Below, piece by piece: positions 51,885 through 60,942 of a stretch of DNA of 64,000 bases. A model generated the notes under the pieces. It did not search any database. It saw only the letters and a list, made by a program, of their open reading frames with translations, and was not told where the DNA came from. Within the stretch, counting starts at the first letter, position 1. Each line of letters starts with the position of its first letter. This DNA comes from Pseudooctadecabacter jejudonensis (GTDB taxonomy: Bacteria; Pseudomonadota; Alphaproteobacteria; Rhodobacterales; Rhodobacteraceae): NCBI RefSeq assembly GCF_900172275.1, contig NZ_FWFT01000004.1, forward strand, positions 186,001 through 250,000, written 5' to 3'. The position numbers and the translations under genes were made by a program.

Positions 51885-52960
51885 TTGATTTTCTGGTCAT
51901 CGGGGGCGGCATCGCGGGCTGTTCGGTTGGCGCCCGCCTGTCGGACTTGGGCCGCGTGGTGCTGTTGGAACGCGAAAGCGCGCTGGCCTATCACGCGTCG
52001 GGCCGGTCGGCTGCGATGTTCGAAGAAAGCTATGGCCTGCCCAGCACCATCGCCCTGAATGAGGCCAGCAAGGCCTACCATTTTGAGGCGCACGGCGGTG
52101 TCGTGTCCCCCCGTGGCCTGATGCTGATTGGCACCGATGACACCCGCGCCGCGTTTGAGGCGGATCTGGTGTCCATGCGCATGCATGAGGTGACGGTGGA
52201 GGAAGCGCGGGCGATGGTGCCGATCCTCAATGACACGGTCACACGGGTGGGTCATCACGCCGAGGCGTGGGATCTGGACACAGACAAACTGGTGCAGGAT
52301 TTCGCCCGCGACGTCCGGTCAGCCGGTGGAGACGTGCGCACGGGCGCCGAAGTGACGGCGATTGCGCGCACGGGCGCGGGCTGGCAGGTGACAGCGGGAG
52401 CGGAGGTGTTCGATGCGCGGGTGCTGGTCAACGCGGCGGGCGCTTGGGTGGATGAGGTCGCCAAGATGGCGGGTCTTGCGCCTTTGGGTGTCACACCGCT
52501 GCGCCGGTCCATGGCGCGGATCCCGGCCCCCGGCGGGCACGACGTGTTGGGCTGGCCGATGATGTTCGGGCCAGGCGAAAATTGGTATGCCAAGCCCGAC
52601 GCGGGCGCGCTGATCGTGTCCCCCGCAGAGGAGGTGCCCATGCCGCCGATGGATGCTTGGGCCGACGACATGACCTTGGCCGAAGGATTGGCCCGGTATG
52701 AGGCGCATGTGACCGAACCGGTGACGCAGATGTTGTCGAACTGGGCGGGGCTGCGGACGTTTTCGCCCGACCGCAATCTGGTGCTGGGGCCGGACCCGCA
52801 GGATGCGGCGTTCGTATGGATGGCAGGACAAGGTGGCTACGGTTTTCAGACAGCCCCTGCCGCAAGTCAGCTGGTGGCCGATCTGGTCGGGGGCCGGACG
52901 CCACAGATCGCGGCCGATATGGTCGCCCGCCTGCGCCCTGACCGGTTTGACCGCGGTTAG
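51881..52960 (+). CDS. FAD-dependent amino-acid oxidase (DAO/glycine oxidase family)
   Basis: A 359-aa FAD-dependent oxidoreductase. The N-terminal ADP-binding motif is FLVIGGGIAGCSVGARLSDLGRVVLLERE, then YHASGRSAAMFEESYG. A second FAD region is DARVLVNAAGAWVDEVA, and FVWMAGQGGYGFQTAP is the C-terminal FAD-binding signature. The family oxidises D-amino acids, sarcosine or other secondary amines. The operon with an aldo/keto reductase suggests amine oxidation then aldehyde reduction, but that is inference. Confidence 0.87.
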   Translation: MIDFLVIGGGIAGCSVGARLSDLGRVVLLERESALAYHASGRSAAMFEESYGLPSTIALNEASKAYHFEAHGGVVSPRGLMLIGTDDTRAAFEADLVSMRMHEVTVEEARAMVPILNDTVTRVGHHAEAWDLDTDKLVQDFARDVRSAGGDVRTGAEVTAIARTGAGWQVTAGAEVFDARVLVNAAGAWVDEVAKMAGLAPLGVTPLRRSMARIPAPGGHDVLGWPMMFGPGENWYAKPDAGALIVSPAEEVPMPPMDAWADDMTLAEGLARYEAHVTEPVTQMLSNWAGLRTFSPDRNLVLGPDPQDAAFVWMAGQGGYGFQTAPAASQLVADLVGGRTPQIAADMVARLRPDRFDRG

Positions 52961-53027
52961 GGTTTTCCTCCATTGATTGGTGCGCCGATCCCCCGCAAGC
53001 TTGGGAAAGTTTGATGGGAGAACACAG

Positions 53028-53525
53028 ATGAACCGTTTTATGTTTGCCGCCACAGCGGCTGTGATGGCCGGACTTTTGCCCGCCATGGCCCTTGCCGATG
53101 ATCGGTTGGACCGGCTGGAAAATGTCAGTGAACAGGCCAACGCCGTGATGATTGGCCTGATGGCCAAGGAAATGCAGATAGATGCGGACGGCATGGCCCA
53201 GATGGACGAGGTTTTGGCAAAGATGCAGTGGGACGAACGCATGCGTGGCGTCGGGACTTGCATGCTTGCGGCCTATGAAGACGAGGTCGGGTCAGGCGGC
53301 GTCGAAGATCTGCTGGACGGAATGGAAGAGGCCATTGCTGCCATGGAAAACGCCGAAAGCATGGACGATCTTGATGCGATCAGTTCATTTCAGCCCGAAG
53401 GGATCAGCGAAGACCGCTCAATCGAGATTTCGACAGACTGCGGCATGCTGAGCGTTCAGATGGAAATGATGGACGAAAGCGGCTTTATGGACCTGATGCT
53501 GGGGGCCGCGATGGCTGACGGTTGA
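53028..53525 (+). CDS. Small exported protein of unknown function
   Basis: A 165-aa protein with a Sec signal peptide (FMFAATAAVMAGLLPAMALA then DD). The mature part is acidic and helical with Met-rich segments and two Cys (GVGTCMLAA and STDCGML) that may form a disulphide. No family is recognised. Start ATG 53028 with GGGAG upstream. Confidence 0.7.
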   Translation: MNRFMFAATAAVMAGLLPAMALADDRLDRLENVSEQANAVMIGLMAKEMQIDADGMAQMDEVLAKMQWDERMRGVGTCMLAAYEDEVGSGGVEDLLDGMEEAIAAMENAESMDDLDAISSFQPEGISEDRSIEISTDCGMLSVQMEMMDESGFMDLMLGAAMADG

Positions 53526-53568
53526 TTGGGGCGTCTGATCTTGGGGCCGCTTATCTGGGGGCGGGGCC

Positions 53569-54123
53569 TTAGGCCACCGCCGCCATCAATTCCCATGATC
53601 GCAAGGTCGCGAAGGGCAAATCGCATTCCCCGTCGTGCAGGATCGTTTCAACAGGCAGGCCCTCGGCAAAGATCACGCCCTGCTGGGCCAGAGAGATTTG
53701 CATGTAACTGATGGGGGCCATCAGCGCCTCGGCCGCGCCGATCACGCGGATATCCTCGTGGCTGATGACCAATGATTTGGCCCGCACCAGAACGGCGTCT
53801 TCGCCAAACATCAACGGCACGCGGATGTGTTCGAACACCACGCGATGTTGCGGCCCGATCGCCAGATCGGCGTAGGGCAGACCAAAGCCCATGGCCCCTT
53901 TCGGGATCAAAACGGGACGGTGCGCGCGCTCAGCCGGGGCGGCGAAGGCCTCTCGCAGGTCGGTGACGGGTTGGGGGCCATCGTCGCGGGTGGTGACCAG
54001 ATCACCGACGGCCAGATCGGACGCGCGGCGCAGACCGGTGGGCGTTTCGATCCGGGCGTCAGGGGTGATGCCAAAGGCGGCCACCCAAGGCGAAAGCGCC
54101 TGCAAAGACGGTTGGAATTTCAT
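53569..54123 (-). CDS. Hint-domain protein lacking the catalytic Cys
   Basis: A 184-aa protein consisting mainly of a Hint domain: AAFGITPDARIETPTGLRRASDL, LAIGPQHRVVFEHIRVPLMFGEDAVLVRAKSL, and the end MAPISYMQISLAQQGVIFAEGLPVETI. Compared with the Hint protein at 10928-11992, the motif ICFTPG becomes FGITPD, so the nucleophilic Cys is replaced by Gly. The second block His (PQHR) is kept. Autocatalytic splicing or cleavage is therefore unlikely. Start ATG 54123. Single gene. Confidence 0.78.
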   Translation of the reverse strand: MKFQPSLQALSPWVAAFGITPDARIETPTGLRRASDLAVGDLVTTRDDGPQPVTDLREAFAAPAERAHRPVLIPKGAMGFGLPYADLAIGPQHRVVFEHIRVPLMFGEDAVLVRAKSLVISHEDIRVIGAAEALMAPISYMQISLAQQGVIFAEGLPVETILHDGECDLPFATLRSWELMAAVA

Positions 54124-54278
54124 CTGCTCGGCCCTTCTGTTCGTTGACCTGTTGACCCTGTGTTAACCCTGCAAGGCGACAGGTTTTGGACCGAAATGTG
54201 GCATTTGAGGGTGAAAGATGGGGGCCGCTTTGCACGATCAGGGTTTGACCCTGCGGCACGGACGGGCAATTGTCCGGC

Positions 54279-55250
54279 ATGTTTGATACGAATTCTGCCC
54301 TTGGCCGACGGGTGAACACCATGGTCCGCGAATTTGCGGATCACATGCGATTTACCGGCACCCCACAGGTGTCGCGGGTGTTCGTGTCACCCGTGGCGCC
54401 TGACGAACGTCAGGTGTTTCGGGTGGCGCTTGGGGACGAGGTTTTTGCGATGAAGATCGATACGACCTCCGCCGAGACGGGACGTCTGCAAGACGAATTT
54501 GCAGGCCTTGAAGCGCTGAGCGCGCATTTCGCGAACTACGACAAGTTGGGCACGGCCACACCGATTTATCTGTCGCCTGGGGGCGCGTTTTTCGTGATGG
54601 ATTATCTGGCCCATCAGACGGCCGGGCAAAGGTTGCAGGGGCGTGAGCAAGACCAAACCGCGCGACAGGTGTATCGACGTGCGGGCATGTGGCTGTCCGC
54701 CTTGCATGACTTCAAGCCCAAGAAAAAGGGCCAGTTTCATGGCCGCTGGATGTTGGTCGAGATCGATGAGAGGTTGGCCGCAGGCCAGATGCAGGCCCCG
54801 CGCGATTTGGTCGAACGCTACCGCGCGCAGCTGAGCCAACAGGTGGAAACCACCGGAAACACCAAAGATATCCGCGCCTGGTGCCATGGCGATTTTCACA
54901 GCGAGAACATCATGATGGGGCCGGGCATGACCTACGCCTTTGATCTGACGGAAACGCGGATGAAGATGGCGCTTTACGATGCGGTTGATTTTCTAAAGGT
55001 CGACGTGTTTCGCCCCTATGGCGCAGGCGACGTGGATCCATCCGGCTTGATCGCAGCACACCGTGAGATGTTTTTCAAAGGCTACAAACCGCCCGTCAAA
55101 CAGCACCTGTTTGAAATCGCCATGCGCGGGCGGCTGTTGATCGATTGGGTCGACATAAGCCGTCAGGCCTACACGACCAAAGACGTGGACCGACGGCGGT
55201 ATGACCGCATCGCCCCCCGTCTTGAGATCGCGTTCGGGTTGTCACGCTGA
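54279..55250 (+). CDS. APH-type phosphotransferase family protein
   Basis: A 323-aa kinase-like protein. The catalytic loop is WCHGDFHSENIMMGP (Asp and Asn) followed by the metal-binding YAFDLTETRMK. The N-terminal lobe includes VFAMKIDTTSAETGRLQDEFAGL with a candidate ATP Lys. The family includes aminoglycoside, choline and homoserine kinases. The substrate is not predictable. Start ATG 54279; a TTG at 54270 is an alternative. Divergent from the Hint gene. Confidence 0.8.
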   Translation: MFDTNSALGRRVNTMVREFADHMRFTGTPQVSRVFVSPVAPDERQVFRVALGDEVFAMKIDTTSAETGRLQDEFAGLEALSAHFANYDKLGTATPIYLSPGGAFFVMDYLAHQTAGQRLQGREQDQTARQVYRRAGMWLSALHDFKPKKKGQFHGRWMLVEIDERLAAGQMQAPRDLVERYRAQLSQQVETTGNTKDIRAWCHGDFHSENIMMGPGMTYAFDLTETRMKMALYDAVDFLKVDVFRPYGAGDVDPSGLIAAHREMFFKGYKPPVKQHLFEIAMRGRLLIDWVDISRQAYTTKDVDRRRYDRIAPRLEIAFGLSR

Positions 55251-55294
55251 CGCCCCCCCACCCGCGCCGCGGATACGCCGCGCGGGGTCAGGCC

Positions 55295-57796
55295 TTAGCC
55301 GTCCTTGCGAATGGCCTCGTTCTTGGGGTCATAGGGGCTGTCTTGCACGACTTCGGCGTCCCAAAGGTCACGGAACATGCGCACCTGCACTTTGGTGCCC
55401 ACCTCGGCCAGGTCCACAGGCAGATACCCCATGCCGATGGATTTGCCGAAGGCCACGGAATAGCCCCCCGACGTCAAACGCCCAACCTTTTGACCGTTGT
55501 GGATCAGGGCCTCACGCCCCCACGGATCGGCATCCGCAGGCCCATCAATCAGGAAGGTGACGCATTTGAACCGAACGCCGATCTTTTCCATGGCGTCCTT
55601 GCCGTGGAAGTCCTTGCCCAGATCCACAAAGCGCGGCAGGTCCGCCTCAAGGGGCGTCGCGTCGCGGCCCAATTCGGTGCCAAAGGCGCGGTAGGATTTT
55701 TCTTGCCGCAGCCAGTTCTGCGCCCGCGCGCCGACCAGTTTCATATCGTGCTTGGCACCCGCCTTTTCGAGCAGATCAAAGAGGTAGTTCTGCATCTCAA
55801 TCGGGTGGTGCAATTCCCACCCTAGCTCACCGGTATAGGCCACGCGAATGGCGTTGACGGGGCACATGCCCAGTTCAATCTGACGGGTCGAAAGCCACGG
55901 GAACCGTTTGTTGGACAGGGCCGTTGCCGGATCCGCGTCAACGATCACCTCGTTGAGAACATCGCGCGCCTTTGGGCCTGCGATGGCAAACACGCCCCAC
56001 TGGGTGGTGACGTTTTGCACGTCGATCCGGCCAAACTCAGGCTCTTTGTCCTCAATCGCTTTGCGCAGGAAATCGGCGTCGTAATCTGTCCAGGCGCCTG
56101 CGGACACAAGGTAATATTCGTCATCCTTCAGGCGCACGATGGTGTATTCCGTGCGCGTCGTGCCGTGGCTGGTCAGCGCATAGGTCAGATTGATGCGGCC
56201 CACTTTGGGCAGTTTGTTGGTGGTGAACCAGTCCAGGAACGCGGTAGCACCAGGGCCTTTGACGATGTGTTTGGTGAAGGCCGTGGCGTCGATCAGGCCC
56301 ACGCCCTCGCGCACGGCCTTGGCCTCTTCCACCGCATGTTGCCACCACGCGCCGCGGCGAAAACTGCGGCTGTCATGGTCAAAAGTGTCCGGCGCATCCA
56401 GCGGGCCAAAATAGTTGGGCCTCTCCCATCCGTTCACAAACCCAAACTGCGCGCCGCGCGCCGCCTGGCGGTCATAGGCGGGCGATGTGCGCAACGGACG
56501 ACAGGCGGGGCGTTCCTCATCCGGGTGGTGCAAAATATAGACGTGGTCGTAGCATTCCTCGTTCTTGCGGGCGGCAAATTCCGTGGTCATCCAGTCGCCG
56601 TAACGCTTTGGGTCCAGCGAGGCCATGTCGATCTCCGCCTCGCCCTCGACCATCATCTGCGCAAGATAGTACCCCGTGCCACCGGCCGCCGTGATCCCAA
56701 AGCTGAACCCCTCCGCCAGCCACATATTCCGCAACCCCGGCGCCGGTCCCACCAGCGGGTTGCCGTCGGGTGTGTAACAAATCGGCCCGTTGAAATCATC
56801 CTTCAACCCGCTGTCTTCGCACGACGGAATGCGGTGGATCATCGCCATATACTGCTCTTCAATCCGTTCCAGATCCAGCTGGAACAGATCGGCACGGAAA
56901 CTGTCCGGCACTTCGTGTTCAAACACCGCGGGGGCGTTCTTTTCATAGACCCCAAGGATCCAACCCCCGCGTTCTTCGCGCACATAAGATTGCGCATCGG
57001 CATCACGAACCACGGGATGTTCCACACCGCCCTGCGCACGAAACTCAACCAATGCGGGGTCCTGATCCATGACGATGAACTGATGTTCCACAGGGATCGC
57101 AGGCATCTTGATGCCCAGCATCTTGGCCGTGCGTTGCGCATGGTTGCCGGACGCGGTGACCACATGCTCTGCCGTAATCACGATCTGCTCGTCCGAGGGC
57201 ACCAAATTGCCGCCCTTCTCAACCATCTTGGTGCAGGTGACCTCCCACGCGTCGCCCGTCCAGTGAAACGCATCCGCCTGCCACTTGCGTTCAATCATAA
57301 CACCCCGTTGCCGCGCACCCTTGGCCATAGCCATGGTCACATCCGCAGGGTTAATATAGCCGTCTTCGGTGTGATAAATCGCACCCTCAAGGTCCTCGGT
57401 GTTAATCAGCGGCCAGCGCGCCTTGATCTCATCAGGCGTCAACCACTCAAACGGTACATCGCAGGTCTCAGCGGTAGAGGCATAGAGCATATATTCGTCC
57501 ATCCGCTCTTTCGTCTGCGCCATCCGCAAATTGCCCACGACGGCAAAACCCGCGTTCAATCCGGTCTCTTCCTCAAGCGTCTTGTAAAAATCGACCGAGT
57601 ATTTGTGGATATGGGTCGTCGCATAAGACATGTTGAACAAGGGCAGCAGGCCCGCCGCATGCCATGTGGAGCCTGACGTCAACTCGTCCCGTTCCAGCAG
57701 CATCACGTCATCCCAACCGGCCTTGGCCAAATGATACGCAATCGAGGTCCCGACGGCACCGCCGCCAACCACCAGTGCTTTCACGTTCGTCTTCAT
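55295..57796 (-). CDS. Dimethylglycine/sarcosine dehydrogenase-like FAD-GcvT protein
   Basis: An 833-aa FAD-dependent demethylase. Residues ~1-400: FAD domain with VKALVVGGGAVGTSIAYHLAKAGWDDVMLLERDELTSGSTWHAAGLL. Residues ~400-500: FAO middle domain. Residues ~500-820: GcvT-type tetrahydrofolate domain (WTDYDADFLRKAIEDKEPEF, ending VQVRMFRDLWDAEVVQ). It oxidatively removes methyl groups from dimethylglycine, sarcosine or similar osmolytes and passes them to folate. Start ATG 57796 with GGAGAG upstream. Single gene in this window. Confidence 0.9.
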   Translation of the reverse strand: MKTNVKALVVGGGAVGTSIAYHLAKAGWDDVMLLERDELTSGSTWHAAGLLPLFNMSYATTHIHKYSVDFYKTLEEETGLNAGFAVVGNLRMAQTKERMDEYMLYASTAETCDVPFEWLTPDEIKARWPLINTEDLEGAIYHTEDGYINPADVTMAMAKGARQRGVMIERKWQADAFHWTGDAWEVTCTKMVEKGGNLVPSDEQIVITAEHVVTASGNHAQRTAKMLGIKMPAIPVEHQFIVMDQDPALVEFRAQGGVEHPVVRDADAQSYVREERGGWILGVYEKNAPAVFEHEVPDSFRADLFQLDLERIEEQYMAMIHRIPSCEDSGLKDDFNGPICYTPDGNPLVGPAPGLRNMWLAEGFSFGITAAGGTGYYLAQMMVEGEAEIDMASLDPKRYGDWMTTEFAARKNEECYDHVYILHHPDEERPACRPLRTSPAYDRQAARGAQFGFVNGWERPNYFGPLDAPDTFDHDSRSFRRGAWWQHAVEEAKAVREGVGLIDATAFTKHIVKGPGATAFLDWFTTNKLPKVGRINLTYALTSHGTTRTEYTIVRLKDDEYYLVSAGAWTDYDADFLRKAIEDKEPEFGRIDVQNVTTQWGVFAIAGPKARDVLNEVIVDADPATALSNKRFPWLSTRQIELGMCPVNAIRVAYTGELGWELHHPIEMQNYLFDLLEKAGAKHDMKLVGARAQNWLRQEKSYRAFGTELGRDATPLEADLPRFVDLGKDFHGKDAMEKIGVRFKCVTFLIDGPADADPWGREALIHNGQKVGRLTSGGYSVAFGKSIGMGYLPVDLAEVGTKVQVRMFRDLWDAEVVQDSPYDPKNEAIRKDG

Positions 57797-57908
57797 CGTC
57801 GTGCTCTCCTTGATCGTTGCGCCAACACTGCCCCGAAATGCCCCCCTCATGCGAAACCACGCCGACCCCCAAGACACCAAAACCGACCCTCCTTGCGGAT
57901 CGCCCCGT

Positions 57909-57940
57909 CTTCATCTGACCCAAAAACTCCCGCCGGAGGC
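57909..57940 (-). repeat. Family B element, copy B4 (with family A-type stem)
   Basis: On the minus strand a CTCC-GGCG-GGAG stem followed by TTTTTGGGTCAGATGAAG. The GCCTCCGGCGG part resembles the family A stem, linking the two families. It lies upstream of the DMGDH-like gene with no obvious gene feeding it. Confidence 0.65.
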
Positions 57941-58003
57941 ATCGACACCTGCCGCAAACAGCAACATCTGACCGGGCGGGCTCACACCGGCCACAGGCTC
58001 CAG

Positions 58004-58030
58004 AATAAAAGCGCAGCCCGTCAGGGCTGC
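58004..58030 (-). terminator. Orphan minus-strand terminator-like hairpin
   Basis: Minus strand GCAGCCC-TGAC-GGGCTGC followed by GCTTTTATT, with no annotated minus-strand gene upstream. It could end a small RNA that begins near 58050. Confidence 0.55.
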
Positions 58031-58224
58031 TCCTTTGACAACCGGTCCGGTCTCGCGGATTTTCGCGCATTCTGAAAGGGTTAACAAAAGGTTGACGTGT
58101 GCGGCAATTTTGCGACAGGGGTGCAAACGCCCCGAAATTCCCCTAGGCGTGGCCCCACCGCATACTTATGTTGAAGTTATACATAGCGAGAGAGCCATAA
58201 AAATGGCCCCGTGAGGAGAGCAGT

Positions 58225-58422
58225 ATGACACGTAAAGTATGCGCAGCCTTGGTGGCTGCGGCAGCGCTTGGGGCATGTTCGCCCCCAGAAATCACGTCCC
58301 GTCTGGACAGCAGCGACACCCTGTTTTCGGGGTTCGAGGCCGCAGACGCCTATACCCCGCGTCCCGTAGGCGCCCGGGCAGACAACGATTTCATGCGCTT
58401 TTCCACGATGGGCGTGCATTAA
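58225..58422 (+). CDS. Small lipoprotein (65 aa)
   Basis: A 65-aa predicted lipoprotein: signal VCAALVAAAALGAC with lipobox Cys at about residue 19, then a short polar tail. No family is recognised. Start ATG 58225 with GAGGAGAG upstream. No partner gene is evident, although the lipase-like gene is close downstream. Confidence 0.7.
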   Translation: MTRKVCAALVAAAALGACSPPEITSRLDSSDTLFSGFEAADAYTPRPVGARADNDFMRFSTMGVH

Positions 58423-58586
58423 CGCCCATGTCCAAAACCCGTAGGACACTGTGCTGCAATTTGCGGCACTCTTGTCGTGTCTTGCCCTTTTTTCCCATGT
58501 TTCGCCCTTGGGTCAGGTCTACCTGACTGGACAGCGCGGCCCCCTTCAGGTGACGTTAGGTCACGATGGGGAAACGGAGGGGTCGC

Positions 58587-59225
58587 ATGGCACGGATGAA
58601 TCTCATGGACGCAGCGGAATTGGCGCGGCTGAGCTATAAGGGCAGCACACGGTTGCCGCCGGTTTTGACAACAATCGACGAAGGTCATGTCGAGGCCTAT
58701 TTGTTGCGAGACCGCACCTTGGTCATTCCCGGCAGCGGCGAATTGCGCGACTACACGCGGTCCAATCTTGTGGCCAGCGCCGCCAAACTGAAATGGCCGG
58801 GTATCGGGACTGCAGCGGCCGCAGCGCTGTGGCACAAAGGCTTTGCGCGCCACGCTATGGTCATCGCGAATGCTTTGGACGGCGTAAAACCGAAATTCAT
58901 TGTCGGGCATTCGTTGGGGGCGGCGGCGGCGCAGATCTTGGGGTGCATTTGGGGTGTGCCCGCCATTGGCTTTGCCTCGCCCATGCCGCTGCGGACACAA
59001 GGGTGGCTGGCCAATGAACACAAAATCCTCAACGTGGTGCGCAATGATGATTTCGTGTGCCGCGTGCCCCCGAAATCACTTGGGTTTCGGCGTGTGGGCA
59101 ACACGCAAGTGATGATGCCGCGCGGCATCAATATCGGCGAAGATCATTCAATGAAACAGTATATCAAACTGCTGAAGGTCGAATTGCGCGACAAGACCAT
59201 CATGAAACACTGGTCCGCCCGCTAA
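58587..59225 (+). CDS. Lipase-3-like protein
   Basis: A 212-aa protein with the lipase class 3 pattern: nucleophile elbow KFIVGHSLGAAAAQILG at about residues 105-121, then VPAIGFASPMPLRTQ and NVVRNDDFVCRVP, with the typical Ser. It may act on lipids or be a structural member, since the Asp and His are not firmly placed. Start ATG 58587 with GGAGGGG upstream. Its stop (59223-59225) overlaps the convergent dehydrogenase stop. Confidence 0.7.
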   Translation: MARMNLMDAAELARLSYKGSTRLPPVLTTIDEGHVEAYLLRDRTLVIPGSGELRDYTRSNLVASAAKLKWPGIGTAAAAALWHKGFARHAMVIANALDGVKPKFIVGHSLGAAAAQILGCIWGVPAIGFASPMPLRTQGWLANEHKILNVVRNDDFVCRVPPKSLGFRRVGNTQVMMPRGINIGEDHSMKQYIKLLKVELRDKTIMKHWSAR

Positions 59226-60208
59226 AGCATCGCGGGCACCACCAGATCGGGTGGGCGGTGTCCGTCATCGAAGGTCTTGATGTTCAGCAACACCTTCTCC
59301 CCCATTTCGATCCGTCCCTCACGGGTGGCGGACCCCATGTGGGGCAGCAAGACGACATTCGACAGCTCCCGCAGGCGGGGGTTGATGTCCTGGCCGTGTT
59401 CATAAACGTCAAGGCCTGCTCCTGCGATCTCACCGGCCCTGAGCATGCGGGTCAGGGCGTTCTGGTCGATCACCTCCCCCCGGGCCGTGTTCACGATGAC
59501 GGCGTCCGGTTTCATCAGCTTCAGACGCCGCGCGTTCATCAGGTGGAATGTTGCGGGGGTATGCGGGCAATTGACCGAGATCACATCCATCCGCGCCACC
59601 ATCTGATCAAGGCTGTCCCACCAGGTGGCCTCCAGCGCCTCTTCGGTCTCAAGCCGCAGCCTGCGGCGGTTGTTGTAGTGGATTTGCATACCGAAGGCGC
59701 GCGCACGGCGGGCCACGGCCTGGCCGATGCGCCCCATGCCCAGGATGCCCAGTCGGCGCCCTGCGATGCGCCCCCCCATCATGGCCGTGGGCGCCCAACC
59801 GTCCCAATCGCCGCTTTGCATCTGCGCCAGACCTTCGGGGATGCGGCGGGTCACGGCAAGGATGAGGGCCATGGTCATATCGGCAGTGTCTTCTGTCACG
59901 ACACCGGGGGTGTTGGACACAAGGATGCCGCGCTGGCGGGCTGTCTGGACGTCGATGTGATCCACGCCTGCACCGTAATTCGCGATCAGTTTGAGCCGCG
60001 CGCCGGCCTGGCCCAACACCGCGGCTGAGATCGTATCGGTCACGGTGGGCACCAGAACATCGCAGGTTTGCATGCTCTCGATCAGGGCGGCCTCGGACAG
60101 GGGCGTGTCGTCGTCGCGCAGGGTCACATCGAACAGTTCACGCAGACGGATTTCCACGGGATCGGGCAACCGTCGCGTCACGGTAACACTTAGACGTTTG
60201 CTGCTCAT
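59222..60208 (-). CDS. D-2-hydroxyacid dehydrogenase (glyoxylate/hydroxypyruvate reductase type)
   Basis: A 328-aa NAD(P)-dependent dehydrogenase. The Rossmann motif is RLGILGMGRIGQAVARRARAF; the catalytic Arg is in VNTARGEVID and the Glu/His pair is in NVVLLPHMGSATREGRIEMGEKVLLNI. The N-terminal lobe has KLIANYGAGVDHIDVQTARQRGILVSNTPGV. The glyoxylate reductase (GhrB-like) branch is most likely. Start ATG 60208; an in-frame extension upstream is not supported. Confidence 0.9.
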   Translation of the reverse strand: MSSKRLSVTVTRRLPDPVEIRLRELFDVTLRDDDTPLSEAALIESMQTCDVLVPTVTDTISAAVLGQAGARLKLIANYGAGVDHIDVQTARQRGILVSNTPGVVTEDTADMTMALILAVTRRIPEGLAQMQSGDWDGWAPTAMMGGRIAGRRLGILGMGRIGQAVARRARAFGMQIHYNNRRRLRLETEEALEATWWDSLDQMVARMDVISVNCPHTPATFHLMNARRLKLMKPDAVIVNTARGEVIDQNALTRMLRAGEIAGAGLDVYEHGQDINPRLRELSNVVLLPHMGSATREGRIEMGEKVLLNIKTFDDGHRPPDLVVPAML

Positions 60209-60326
60209 GGTCAGGGCCCCCTCGCTTGCCCCGATGGGGGCTGTCATGGCAGGTTGCCTGCAAAGGTCCGGCGGCACAAGAACCGCGCTTTCGAAAATCG
60301 AAACAGGACTGGTAGAGGGCAGTATT

Positions 60327-60869
60327 ATGATGACAGGACGCGTGGCTTCCTTTCTGTTGGCTTTGGTATTGGCGTCTGGCGCTGTGGCGCAAGAGACGAC
60401 CGAAACGGCTGTCGTGACACCGATCACGGCTGTGCAAGGCGACCGTGGGCCTGTCACCAATTTGCCCATGCCCCGCTATGTGTCACTGAAGGCGAATGAG
60501 GCCAACGTGCGCCGCGGCCCGTCGCTGTCCCATCGGATCGACTGGGTGTTTCAACGCCGCGACATGCCCCTGCGGGTGGTGGGTGAATACGGCCACTGGC
60601 GCCGCGTGGTCGACCGCGAAGGCATGGGCGGTTGGGTGCATTATTCCCTGTTGTCCGGCAACCGTACTGTGATCATCGACCACGACATGTTGACCATCCG
60701 CCAACGCCCCGATGACACCGCGATGGAAGTGGCGCATCTGGAACTGGGTGTCATCGCCGATTTAGGCGAATGCGATGTGGACTGGTGCCGTTTGCGTGCT
60801 GGGGGGTATCGGGGATGGGCGGAAAAAACCGCGTTGTTTGGCGTGGCCCCCGGTGAGCTTCGCGACTGA
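60327..60869 (+). CDS. Exported SH3b-domain protein
   Basis: A 180-aa protein with a Sec signal (VASFLLALVLASGAVA then QE). Two bacterial SH3 domains: KANEANVRRGPSLSHRIDWVFQRRDMPLRVVGEYGHWRRV and HDMLTIRQRPDDTAMEVAHLE, with Cys-x-x-x-x-x-Cys in the second. Typical of cell-wall or periplasmic targeting proteins. Start ATG 60327. A family A element (60889-60942) follows in terminator orientation. Confidence 0.85.
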   Translation: MMTGRVASFLLALVLASGAVAQETTETAVVTPITAVQGDRGPVTNLPMPRYVSLKANEANVRRGPSLSHRIDWVFQRRDMPLRVVGEYGHWRRVVDREGMGGWVHYSLLSGNRTVIIDHDMLTIRQRPDDTAMEVAHLELGVIADLGECDVDWCRLRAGGYRGWAEKTALFGVAPGELRD

Positions 60870-60888
60870 CAGATGTTTTTGGCGCGGG

Positions 60889-60942
60889 GCTAAAATTATA
60901 TAATTTTAGCGCCTCCGGCGGAGGTATTTTTGACCCAAAGAA
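60889..60942 (+). repeat. Family A palindromic element, copy A6
   Basis: A perfect palindrome GCTAAAATTAT/ATAATTTTAGC (60889-60910), then CCTCC-GGC-GGAGG (60912-60924) and TATTTTTGACCCAAAGAA. It follows the SH3 gene by about 20 bases. A 32-base stretch is identical to copy A5 inside xdhB. Confidence 0.8.

Larger units (their letters stand above)
57797..58224 (+). other. 428-base intergenic region with a minus-strand terminator and family B copy
   Basis: It holds family B copy B4 (57909-57940) and an orphan minus-strand terminator at 58004-58030. A minus-strand ORF (57911-58126) reads through both but has no recognised family and was not accepted as a gene. Near the right end the + strand has GCCAT-AAAA-ATGGC and a weak TTGAAG promoter candidate for the small lipoprotein. 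Confidence 0.5.

Noticed and set aside
56015-57676. A 553-codon frame opposite the DMGDH-like gene
   Set aside because: Antisense to a conserved FAD/GcvT enzyme, rich in Arg and His, no signal or family.
57911-58126. A 71-codon minus-strand ORF (MHPCRKIAAHVNLLL...) reading through the terminator and B4 element
   Set aside because: Codon use in its second half looks plausible, but there is no recognised family, its stop is inside the repeat, and a terminator-like hairpin lies within it.
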